From: Phalacrocorax aristotelis
Taxonomy: Eukaryota > Chordata > Aves > Suliformes > Phalacrocoracidae
Reading direction: 5' to 3'
Assembly: GCF_949628215.1 (NCBI RefSeq)
Contig: NW_027441211.1
Location: 62,001 to 126,000, forward strand
DNA length: 64,000 bases
Below are positions 1-9,215 of the stretch, piece after piece; position 1 is the first letter of the stretch, and each line of letters starts with the position of its first letter. The translations under genes and the position numbers were made by a program. Under the pieces are notes generated by a model. The model searched no databases, was not told the DNA's origin, and saw only the letters and a list, made by a program, of their open reading frames with translations.

Positions 1-10
1 TCCCACGGCC

Positions 11-307
11 ATGTCCTGCTACGATCTGTGCCGTCCCTGTGGGCCAACCCCGCTTGCCAACAGCTGCAACGAGCCCTGTGTCAGGCAGTGCCAGGACTCC
101 CGGGTGGTGATCGAACCGTCTCCCGTGGTGGTGACCCTGCCCGGACCCATCCTCAGCTCCTTCCCCCAGAACACCGTTGTGGGATCCACCACCTCCGCTG
201 CCGTTGGCAGCATCCTGAGCACTGAGGGAGTGCCCATCTCCTCCGGGGGCTTTAACATCTCCGGCCTTGGTGGCCGCTACTACGGCAGAAGGTGCCTGCC
301 CTGCTAA
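11..307 (+). CDS. Feather beta-keratin, gene 1 (98 aa)
   Basis: Structural corneous beta-protein that polymerises into the 3-4 nm filaments of feather barbs and barbules inside cornifying keratinocytes. The 98-residue length and sequence match avian feather keratin. Residues 1-30 form a Cys-rich head (Cys 3, 7, 10, 19, 23, 27). Residues 31-64 form the conserved beta-strand core, with Pro-turns around [10 protein letters not shown] and SSFPQNT. Residues 65-94 are Gly/Ser-rich, and the tail ends in Cys 95 and Cys 98, for disulfide cross-linking. The variable positions read Glu35, Val56, Thr71, Ile83. The window opens 10 nt upstream of the ATG, inside the 21-nt 5' UTR segment of exon 2, so promoter, exon 1 and intron lie outside; the coding region is whole. 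Family assignment is established; expression in feather is inferred from the family. Confidence 0.97.
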   Translation: MSCYDLCRPCGPTPLANSCNEPCVRQCQDSRVVIEPSPVVVTLPGPILSSFPQNTVVGSTTSAAVGSILSTEGVPISSGGFNISGLGGRYYGRRCLPC

Positions 308-730
308 AGGCGGGCCGGACGTCCAGTGAGTGCATCGACCAGGAAGCCCAAAGCCAGGTGCCGCACTGAGGACGGAGCTGCTGGCCAGGGTTTCCAGAGG
401 GGCTGAGCACCCTCGTGCCCTCCTGCAAAGGAGGGATGGAAGCAAGGGGCCTTGCTGTGCTGCCTGGAAACATGGCCAACTGATGTCGTCTTCTCCTCCT
501 GCTTTCTTCTCCGCATCATGAGTCCCTGTTGCCTCCTGCTGTCCTGTGCCATGGGTTCATCCTGAAGCAAGCTGAGAGGGGCCCAGCTCACCACCCCCTG
601 CCCGTGTGTGTGGGAGGAAGACGCGTGTCCCGTTGCTGTGAAGGGTTGCCTGACTGTCAGCTGCACCTGTAGCAGCCCGGACCGGGTCCCTTCCAGCACG
701 CGCTGCTTTGTTTCACTCTTTAGACTAACC

Positions 731-736
731 ATTAAA
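731..736 (+). promoter_or_regulatory. Polyadenylation signal of gene 1
   Basis: ATTAAA 424 nt past the stop codon, followed by a T/G-rich stretch, fits the roughly 440-nt 3' UTR known for feather keratin mRNAs. The two bases before it read CC (AACC variant). Confidence 0.8.
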
Positions 737-800
737 GTTTATGCTGCATTGTAGCTTGACGTCTCCTCGTGTTCCTTCCCTCGTGGGATGCCCAGCCAAG

Positions 801-3590
801 CGTTCCAGGGGAAATGGGATGCTCTACAAGACAAAGGCCTGTCCAAAGGGATGTGGTGGGCTCACATCTTTCTTGCGGGATTGGGAGGAGGGGATTCCCA
901 CTGACGTGACCTCCTGGAGTGGACTGTACTTCCCATGGGATATAGCCTTCCCAACGTCACCCACATGCCTTTGTCCTAAACACCACACTTGTTGTGTCTC
1001 TAAAACAAAACCCCACGATGCTTTGCGTGGCTCAAGATGTCTGTGGTCTGTGAGAGATGCTCAGATAGTGGTATCCCTCCACTTCTGTGCCCAGACCATC
1101 TCTGCGTGACCCTCAGGCCCCTTTCTGAAGCAGTCAACACTGTTAGCAGAGCTGCACAGTCACTGCTTGGGAGTTTGCATGACTTGTTGCCCATGACACG
1201 GAAATGAGGGCATCGAGCAAGTCCCTTGCCCACCAGGAGAAGGAAGGAAGGAAGGAAGGAAGGAAGGAAGGAAGGGAGGAAAGAGAGAATCCCTCCAGGA
1301 TGCAGCCCTTGTGTCCTCCTGCCTCTCTGCCTTCAACTGCAAGACCACCAGCGTCAGGGAGCAAAGGAACCTTGCTCGTTTGTGATGCTGGCATGCAGTT
1401 GGTGTGGAAAACTGCACGGGGGGGTGGTGGTTGCTCCTGCCACAGGGGATGTAGGAGAGGACAAGCTGCCAGTGCCTTCCTCCCTGGTGCTCCAGTCCTC
1501 CACAGGTGATGTTTTGCTCCATGCCTCCCCAGTCCTGCTTCAGGTAGGGTGAGGGCCACCTCCCGTGTTCTCCCATACGCTGAGGAAACACTTCCAGTGC
1601 CCTTGCCCACAGCTAAAGCCCTGTCTTCCCCGAAAGACAGCTGCTGTCAGCAAACCCCCTGTGCCCTGCTGTGCAGGCAGGCCCCCAGGGAAAGCACTCT
1701 CCATCACCACGCATGAGCCGTGCTGGGCTGAGAGCAGAAGCGTGGTGGGGGGATAGGATCACACCAGGGAGGGAAGGCAGCATCTGCAGCACATGGTGAG
1801 AGAGCGCAGGGTGCGGCAGAGCACTGGAGCCTTTGGGCAGACGGTCGCCCTAGGCGCTGACCGTGGGAGGATCAAGGTCTGGTCGGAGACTCTACCTGTG
1901 GGTTTTCTGGGTCCGGGATGGGATTGAAAGGAGCCTTAGAAGAAAAGACAGATTTTGCACTTGTAGAATTAATGCAAGCATCCTTTCTTGAAGGGACAAG
2001 TCCTTCCCAACACTGTTGAGATGGATGGAACTGGTGCCCTGTGTCCCAGGTGCGCGGGAGATTTCCTCTTTCCTCTTGCACATCACTGCCCTGACTGCAG
2101 TAACAACAGGCCCAACGGCCCTGATGAGCCTCACCTGGGCTCTCTCCCTCTTCCCTTTGACCCAGGGCTCTATTTAAGCTCTGTCCTGAGCCCTCAGGCT
2201 GTTCTTTGGCTTGGTGGCAGGAGCGTAAGCCTCCTGTTCTTTCGTGGCTCTGCTTATGCCTGACCGCGAGCCCCCTTGATGCAGACCTCAAGCTGCCCAC
2301 TGATTTCCCAGGCTCTCCTTGAACCTGTCTGGTCATTATGGTTCTGGTCAGCAATCAGTGGGCTCTGTTGACGCAGGTTATGATCACTGGATGTGCTGCT
2401 GACCTGTGGGATGACTGCCCTGCTTGATGTCAGTCCTGCTTCTTCACCATGAACTTGATGGTTGAGCTGGACTCTGGGCTGCTCCCGTCTACTGCCTCTG
2501 GGTTTTCCTTGTTCAGGAGCTGTGCAGTGGGGCCATTGCTGGTGAGGCTGCTGCCCTCCTGGCCTTGTGATCATGCTCACCTCCTGGCTCCCATCCTGCA
2601 GGGAGCAGCTGGCTCTCCCTGAGCCCTGGCAGCATTTCTGTTTGGATGGACTTTTGCTGGCCTCACCAGGTTAACGCAGTGCACCTTCCAAGCTCTCGTC
2701 GTCATCTGAAATGAGGAGTTTGGCCTGTGCCTCTGTGATTAGAGAGTTGACCGCCTCTGGTGGAGACTTCCCCAGTCTAGCTGGGGAAGGAGTTTTGTCC
2801 ACCGTTTGCAGTGAGGCCCTGGCTGGGGTGTCAGACAAGCGGAGCTGGTGCCCCAGGCTGGGCTGTCATTCCTCTCGGGGACATTCAGCTCCTCTTCTGC
2901 CCCAGGAAATGCAGTGCAGGGCATTGAATCCTTCCCTTGGCATGCACTGCTGGGGAGATCCTGACATCTCTCCAGACTCTCCTTGCTGGCAGTGCCAGCC
3001 CTCTCTTGCTTCTGGGGAGGGTTGCACGTTGCACGGAAACCTTGCTGAGGGTTTGGAACCGTGTGTGTTGAGCCAAAGCAGAAGTTGAGGCAAGGACCAT
3101 GGGGAGGAGGAAAGCAGTGGTATCTGGTGCCCAGCACGGGCTTTTGTTTGTGGAGGACAGCCCAGTTTATCAGGAGTGAGGCAGCAACGCTTGCCTGTGG
3201 AAGGGCCATGTCCTTCTTCCTGAACCATGCCTGTGCTGGTGACTGGGGACCTCCTGATGCCGCCGATGGAGGTGAGAGGGGGAGCAGCCAGGCTGCTTTC
3301 TCCTGAGAGGAATGCTGGGTATCACACCAGGGCTAAAGCCTGGGGCAGAGCTGACATGCTTGGAAAACTGGTGCCTTACACAGCCTGAGCTGGTTGCTAG
3401 GGAAAGCTGGGGATGGGGCTGGTCCTCACTCGGGAAGCTTGTTGGAAGCGTGGCATTTAATGATAGGTTTGGAAGGAAATGAGGCCCCAAATGTTAGGAC
3501 AAAACCTCAAAACAAGCCCCGGGAGGCTGCCGGAGCCTGACAACGTTAGCCATCTCCTTCTGTTTGACTTCACCTTTTCCTTCACTTCTG
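801..3590. repeat. Class A spacer, copy 1
   Basis: Non-coding DNA between genes 1 and 2, found only in class A units. It holds an AAGG microsatellite of nine copies at 1240-1275, against six in the other class A spacers. Open frames here on both strands overlap one another, match no family I know and look like chance frames in GC-rich DNA. No gene seen. Confidence 0.85.
1240..1275. repeat. (AAGG)9 microsatellite
   Basis: Nine perfect AAGG copies. The same site has six copies in the other class A spacers: 5453-5476, 9655-9678, 13857-13880, 18059-18082 and 40248-40271. It accounts for the only length difference among class A spacers. Confidence 0.95.
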
Positions 3591-3615
3591 TGTCGCTTCC
3601 CCGGAAATACGTTGG

Positions 3616-3883
3616 CCTCTAATACTGTCACTTGAAAGGAGACTGTGTGGCTCAATGGGCGTGTCATGAACAGGGAAATGAAAAGGCAGCGTTGCAGGGA
3701 ACATAAGCAGTGTCTCCATTTCTTTAATTGTGATGCTTTGCATACAAGACAAGCTTGTTGTTAAAGACGTGACATGCGCAGAGGGTGCCTGTGGGCCCGG
3801 GGCGGTCTGGACCAGTATAAAAGCCAGTCCAGCTGTCGGAATCCTCATCGTCTTCTCTTGCCTTCTCCTCCTTGCTGAACAAG
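3616..3883 (+). promoter_or_regulatory. Promoter and non-coding exon 1 of gene 2
   Basis: TATAAAA at 3816-3822. The inferred start is A3847, 31 nt downstream, giving a 37-nt exon 1 (3847-3883) that ends AACAAG before a GTGAGC donor. The 37-nt leader exon agrees with the published feather keratin gene structure. A proximal element CATGCGCAGAGGGTGCCTGTGG-like (3773-3794) recurs upstream of all genes. The conserved upstream block starts near 3616. The intron runs 3884-4202 (319 bp) and ends CTCTCCCAG. Confidence 0.85.
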
Positions 3884-4223
3884 GTGAGCTGCAACCACCT
3901 TTGCCTCACTCTCCTCTCTCTCTCTCGTACCGCAGATTGTTTTCTGACTTTGGTGTCGCTTTTGCCGAGACCTTGCTTCTTTGTGGTGTTCCCAACTCTA
4001 GGCTCCATGCTACCACCATGGCAGGTGGGAGAAAGTCTTGGGCTTTCTTTGCAGGGCCCCCTTCAGGACTGCTGCTCTTCAATCTTTCTGCCTCCTTTCC
4101 CAACGCTGTCCCTGCTCCCCAGAGCGTGCCTTTTCTCTTGCCGAGCACCCGGTCAGGCTGCACCTCACACGCTGACTGTGCTTTCCCTGCCCTCTCTCCC
4201 AGGTGCACCTCCGTCCCACGGCC

Positions 4224-4520
4224 ATGTCCTGCTACGATCTGTGCCGTCCCTGTGGGCCAACCCCGCTTGCCAACAGCTGCAACGAGCCCTGTGTCAGGCA
4301 GTGCCAGGACTCCCGGGTGGTGATCGAACCGTCTCCCGTGGTGGTGACCCTGCCCGGACCCATCCTCAGCTCCTTCCCCCAGAACACCGTTGTGGGATCC
4401 ACCACCTCCGCTGCCGTTGGCAGCATCCTGAGCGCTGAGGGAGTGCCCATCTCCTCCGGGGGCTTTAACATCTCCGGCCTTGGTGGCCGCTACTACGGCA
4501 GAAGGTGCCTGCCCTGCTAA
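4224..4520 (+). CDS. Feather beta-keratin, gene 2 (98 aa)
   Basis: First gene in the window with its whole transcription unit. Exon 2 starts at 4203, after the AG at 4201-4202; 21 nt of 5' UTR precede the ATG. An in-frame GTG at 4203 could lengthen the frame by seven codons, but it is the first codon of exon 2 and the ATG at 4224 gives the canonical feather keratin start MSCYDLC, so I chose 4224. All eight family cysteines are present. Variable positions: Glu35, Val56, Ala71, Ile83. The spliced leader contains no upstream ATG. The protein is identical to those of genes 3, 6 and 13. Confidence 0.97.
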   Translation: MSCYDLCRPCGPTPLANSCNEPCVRQCQDSRVVIEPSPVVVTLPGPILSSFPQNTVVGSTTSAAVGSILSAEGVPISSGGFNISGLGGRYYGRRCLPC

Positions 4521-4943
4521 AGGCGGGCCAGACGTCCAGTGAGTGCATCGACCGGGAAGCCCAAAGCCAGGTGCCGCACTGAGGACGGAGCTGCTGGCCA
4601 GGGTTTCCAGAGGGGCTGAGCACCCTCGTGCCCTCCTGCAAAGGAGGGATGGAAGCAAGGGGCCTTGCTGTGCTGCCTGGAAACATGGCCAACTGATGTC
4701 GTCTTCTCCTCCTGCTTTCTTCTCCGCATCATGAGTCCCTGTTGCCTCCTGCTGTCCTGTGCCATGGGTTCATCCTGAAGCAAGCTGAGAGGGGCCCAGC
4801 TCACCACCCCCTGCCCGTGTGTGTGGGAGGAAGACGCGTGTCCCGTTGCTGTGAAGGGTTGCCTGACTGTCAGCTGCACCTGTAGCAGCCCGGACCGGGT
4901 CCCTTCCAGCACGCGCTGCTTTGTTTCACTCTTTAGACTAACC

Positions 4944-4949
4944 ATTAAA
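4944..4949 (+). promoter_or_regulatory. Polyadenylation signal of gene 2
   Basis: ATTAAA, AACC variant, 424 nt after the stop; the cleavage site is expected near 4965. Confidence 0.8.
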
Positions 4950-5013
4950 GTTTATGCTGCATTGTAGCTTGACGTCTCCTCGTGTTCCTTCCCTCGTGGG
5001 ATGCCCAGCCAAG

Positions 5014-7791
5014 CGTTCCAGGGGAAATGGGATGCTCTACAAGACAAAGGCCTGTCCAAAGGGATGTGGTGGGCTCACATCTTTCTTGCGGGATTGGGAG
5101 GAGGGGATTCCCACTGACGTGACCTCCTGGAGTGGACTGTACTTCCCATGGGATATAGCCTTCCCAACGTCACCCACATGCCTTTGTCCTAAACACCACA
5201 CTTGTTGTGTCTCTAAAACAAAACCCCACGATGCTTTGCGTGGCTCAAGATGTCTGTGGTCTGTGAGAGATGCTCAGATAGTGGTATCCCTCCACTTCTG
5301 TGCCCAGACCATCTCTGCGTGACCCTCAGGCCCCTTTCTGAAGCAGTCAACACTGTTAGCAGAGCTGCACAGTCACTGCTTGGGAGTTTGCATGACTTGT
5401 TGCCCATGACACGGAAATGAGGGCATCGAGCAAGTCCCTTGCCCACCAGGAGAAGGAAGGAAGGAAGGAAGGAAGGGAGGAAAGAGAGAATCCCTCCAGG
5501 ATGCAGCCCTTGTGTCCTCCTGCCTCTCTGCCTTCAACTGCAAGACCACCAGCGTCAGGGAGCAAAGGAACCTTGCTCGTTTGTGATGCTGGCATGCAGT
5601 TGGTGTGGAAAACTGCACGGGGGGGTGGTGGTTGCTCCTGCCACAGGGGATGTAGGAGAGGACAAGCTGCCAGTGCCTTCCTCCCTGGTGCTCCAGTCCT
5701 CCACAGGTGATGTTTTGCTCCATGCCTCCCCAGTCCTGCTTCAGGTAGGGTGAGGGCCACCTCCCGTGTTCTCCCATACGCTGAGGAAACACTTCCAGTG
5801 CCCTTGCCCACAGCTAAAGCCCTGTCTTCCCCGAAAGACAGCTGCTGTCAGCAAACCCCCTGTGCCCTGCTGTGCAGGCAGGCCCCCAGGGAAAGCACTC
5901 TCCATCACCACGCATGAGCCGTGCTGGGCTGAGAGCAGAAGCGTGGTGGGGGGATAGGATCACACCAGGGAGGGAAGGCAGCATCTGCAGCACATGGTGA
6001 GAGAGCGCAGGGTGCGGCAGAGCACTGGAGCCTTTGGGCAGACGGTCGCCCTAGGCGCTGACCGTGGGAGGATCAAGGTCTGGTCGGAGACTCTACCTGT
6101 GGGTTTTCTGGGTCCGGGATGGGATTGAAAGGAGCCTTAGAAGAAAAGACAGATTTTGCACTTGTAGAATTAATGCAAGCATCCTTTCTTGAAGGAACAA
6201 GTCCTTCCCAACACTGTTGAGATGGATGGAACTGGTGCCCTGTGTCCCAGGTGCGCGGGAGATTTCCTCTTTCCTCTTGCACATCACTGCCCTGACTGCA
6301 GTAACAACAGGCCCAACGGCCCTGATGAGCCTCACCTGGGCTCTCTCCCTCTTCCCTTTGACCCAGGGCTCTATTTAAGCTCTGTCCTGAGCCCTCAGGC
6401 TGTTCTTTGGCTTGGTGGCAGGAGCGTAAGCCTCCTGTTCTTTCGTGGCTCTGCTTATGCCTGACCGCGAGCCCCCTTGATGCAGACCTCAAGCTGCCCA
6501 CTGATTTCCCAGGCTCTCCTTGAACCTGTCTGGTCATTATGGTTCTGGTCAGCAATCAGTGGGCTCTGTTGACGCAGGTTATGATCACTGGATGTGCTGC
6601 TGACCTGTGGGATGACTGCCCTGCTTGATGTCAGTCCTGCTTCTTCACCATGAACTTGATGGTTGAGCTGGACTCTGGGCTGCTCCCGTCTACTGCCTCT
6701 GGGTTTTCCTTGTTCAGGAGCTGTGCAGTGGGGCCATTGCTGGTGAGGCTGCTGCCCTCCTGGCCTTGTGATCATGCTCACCTCCTGGCTCCCATCCTGC
6801 AGGGAGCAGCTGGCTCTCCCTGAGCCCTGGCAGCATTTCTGTTTGGATGGACTTTTGCTGGCCTCACCAGGTTAACGCAGTGCACCTTCCAAGCTCTCGT
6901 CGTCATCTGAAATGAGGAGTTTGGCCTGTGCCTCTGTGATTAGAGAGTTGACCGCCTCTGGTGGAGACTTCCCCAGTCTAGCTGGGGAAGGAGTTTTGTC
7001 CACCGTTTGCAGTGAGGCCCTGGCTGGGGTGTCAGACAAGCGGAGCTGGTGCCCCAGGCTGGGCTGTCATTCCTCTCGGGGACATTCAGCTCCTCTTCTG
7101 CCCCAGGAAATGCAGTGCAGGGCATTGAATCCTTCCCTTGGCATGCACTGCTGGGGAGATCCTGACATCTCTCCAGACTCTCCTTGCTGGCAGTGCCAGC
7201 CCTCTCTTGCTTCTGGGGAGGGTTGCACGTTGCACGGAAACCTTGCTGAGGGTTTGGAACCGTGTGTGTTGAGCCAAAGCAGAAGTTGAGGCAAGGACCA
7301 TGGGGAGGAGGAAAGCAGTGGTATCTGGTGCCCAGCACGGGCTTTTGTTTGTGGAGGACAGCCCAGTTTATCAGGAGTGAGGCAGCAACGCTTGCCTGTG
7401 GAAGGGCCATGTCCTTCTTCCTGAACCATGCCTGTGCTGGTGACTGGGGACCTCCTGATGCCGCCGATGGAGGTGAGAGGGGGAGCAGCCAGGCTGCTTT
7501 CTCCTGAGAGGAATGCTGGGTATCACACCAGGGCTAAAGCCTGGGGCAGAGCTGACATGCTTGGAAAACTGGTGCCTTACACAGCCTGAGCTGGTTGCTA
7601 GGGAAAGCTGGGGATGGGGCTGGTCCTCACTCGGGAAGCTTGTTGGAAGCGTGGCATTTAATGATATGTTTGGAAGGAAATGAGGCCCCAAATGTTAGGA
7701 CAAAACCTCAAAACAAGCCCTGGGAGGCTGCCGGAGCCTGACAACGTTAGCCATCTCCTTCTGTTTGACTTCACCTTTTCCTTCACTTCTG
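5014..7791. repeat. Class A spacer, copy 2
   Basis: 2778-bp non-coding spacer with (AAGG)6 at 5453-5476. Its first 1714 bp (to 6727) match, without a net length change, the truncated spacer after gene 12. A TATTTAAG box-like run lies at about 6372, but no leader exon or keratin frame follows. No gene seen. Confidence 0.85.
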
Positions 7792-7816
7792 TGTCGCTTC
7801 CCCGGAAATACGTTGG

Positions 7817-8084
7817 CCTCTAATACTGTCACTTGAAAGGAGGCTGTGTGGCTCAATGGGCGTGTCATGAACAGGGAAATGAAAAGGCAGCGTTGCAGGG
7901 AACATAAGCAGTGTCTCCATTTCTTTAATTGTGATGCTTTGCATACAAGACAAGCTTGTTGTTAAAGACGTGACATGCGCAGAGGGTGCCTGTGGGCCCG
8001 GGGCGGTCTGGACCAGTATAAAAGCCAGTCCAGCTGTCGGAATCCTCATCGTCTTCTCTTGCCTTCTCCTCCTTGCTGAACAAG
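7817..8084 (+). promoter_or_regulatory. Promoter and non-coding exon 1 of gene 3
   Basis: TATAAAA 8017-8023, inferred start A8048, exon 1 8048-8084, donor GTGAGC. The intron is 8085-8404 (320 bp) and keeps the G that is missing from the introns of genes 2 and 6. Confidence 0.85.
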
Positions 8085-8425
8085 GTGAGCTGCAACCACC
8101 TTTGCCTCACTCTCCTCTCTCTCTCTCGTACCGCAGATTGTTTTCTGACTTTGGTGTCGCTTTTGCTGAGAGCCTTGCATCTTTGTGGTGTTCCCAACTC
8201 TAGGCTCCATGCTACCACCATGGCAGGTGGGAGAAAGTCTTGGGCTTTCTTTGCAGGGCCCCCTTCAGGACTGCTGCTCTTCAATCTTTCTGCCTCCTTT
8301 CCCAACGCTGTCCCTGCTCCCCAGAGCGTGCCTTTTCTCTTGCCGAGCACCCGGTCAGGCTGCACCTCACACGCTGACTGTGCTTTCCCTGCCCTCTCTC
8401 CCAGGTGCACCTCCGTCCCACGGCC

Positions 8426-8722
8426 ATGTCCTGCTACGATCTGTGCCGTCCCTGTGGGCCAACCCCGCTTGCCAACAGCTGCAACGAGCCCTGTGTCAGG
8501 CAGTGCCAGGACTCCCGGGTGGTGATCGAACCGTCTCCCGTGGTGGTGACCCTGCCCGGACCCATCCTCAGCTCCTTCCCCCAGAACACCGTTGTGGGAT
8601 CCACCACCTCCGCTGCCGTTGGCAGCATCCTGAGCGCTGAGGGAGTGCCCATCTCCTCCGGGGGCTTTAACATCTCCGGCCTTGGTGGCCGCTACTACGG
8701 CAGAAGGTGCCTGCCCTGCTAA
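8426..8722 (+). CDS. Feather beta-keratin, gene 3 (98 aa)
   Basis: Same protein as gene 2 (Glu35, Val56, Ala71, Ile83; Cys 3, 7, 10, 19, 23, 27, 95, 98). The exon matches gene 2 in every 3' UTR marker checked (CCAGACG, CACGCG, AACC), making genes 2 and 3 the closest pair at this end of the array. The intron carries private changes near 8165-8185. A long frame on the opposite strand (7925-8860) is a shadow of the promoter, intron and coding exon. Confidence 0.97.
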   Translation: MSCYDLCRPCGPTPLANSCNEPCVRQCQDSRVVIEPSPVVVTLPGPILSSFPQNTVVGSTTSAAVGSILSAEGVPISSGGFNISGLGGRYYGRRCLPC

Positions 8723-9145
8723 AGGCGGGCCAGACGTCCAGTGAGTGCATCGACCGGGAAGCCCAAAGCCAGGTGCCGCACTGAGGACGGAGCTGCTGGC
8801 CAGGGTTTCCAGAGGGGCTGAGCACCCTCGTGCCCTCCTGCAAAGGAGGGATGGAAGCAAGGGGCCTTGCTGTGCTGCCTGGAAACATGGCCAACTGATG
8901 TCGTCTTCTCCTCCTGCTTTCTTCTCCGCATCATGAGTCCCTGTTGCCTCCTGCTGTCCTGTGCCATGGGTTCATCCTGAAGCAAGCTGAGAGGGGCCCA
9001 GCTCACCACCCCCTGCCCGTGTGTGTGGGAGGAAGACGCGTGTCCCGTTGCTGTGAAGGGTTGCCTGACTGTCAGCTGCACCTGTAGCAGCCCGGACCGG
9101 GTCCCTTCCAGCACGCGCTGCTTTGTTTCACTCTTTAGACTAACC

Positions 9146-9151
9146 ATTAAA
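9146..9151 (+). promoter_or_regulatory. Polyadenylation signal of gene 3
   Basis: ATTAAA, AACC variant, same distance from the stop as in gene 2. Confidence 0.8.
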
Positions 9152-9215
9152 GTTTATGCTGCATTGTAGCTTGACGTCTCCTCGTGTTCCTTCCCTCGTG
9201 GGATGCCCAGCCAAG

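Noticed and set aside
4203-4223. In-frame GTG extension adding seven codons before the keratin ATG
   Set aside because: It is the 5' UTR part of exon 2, directly after the splice acceptor; the family start is MSCYDLC at the ATG. The same holds for all array genes.
4018-4323. ATG in good context (ACCATGG) inside class A introns, with a frame overlapping the keratin frame
   Set aside because: Lies in spliced-out sequence, is absent from class B introns, and the product has no recognisable features.
6372-6379. TATTTAAG as a second promoter in class A spacers
   Set aside because: No leader exon, splice site or coding exon follows before the true promoter near 7817.
8185-8640. Frames running from the intron through the coding exon in another frame
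   Set aside because: Shadows of the keratin gene; they would need intron retention and have no family match.
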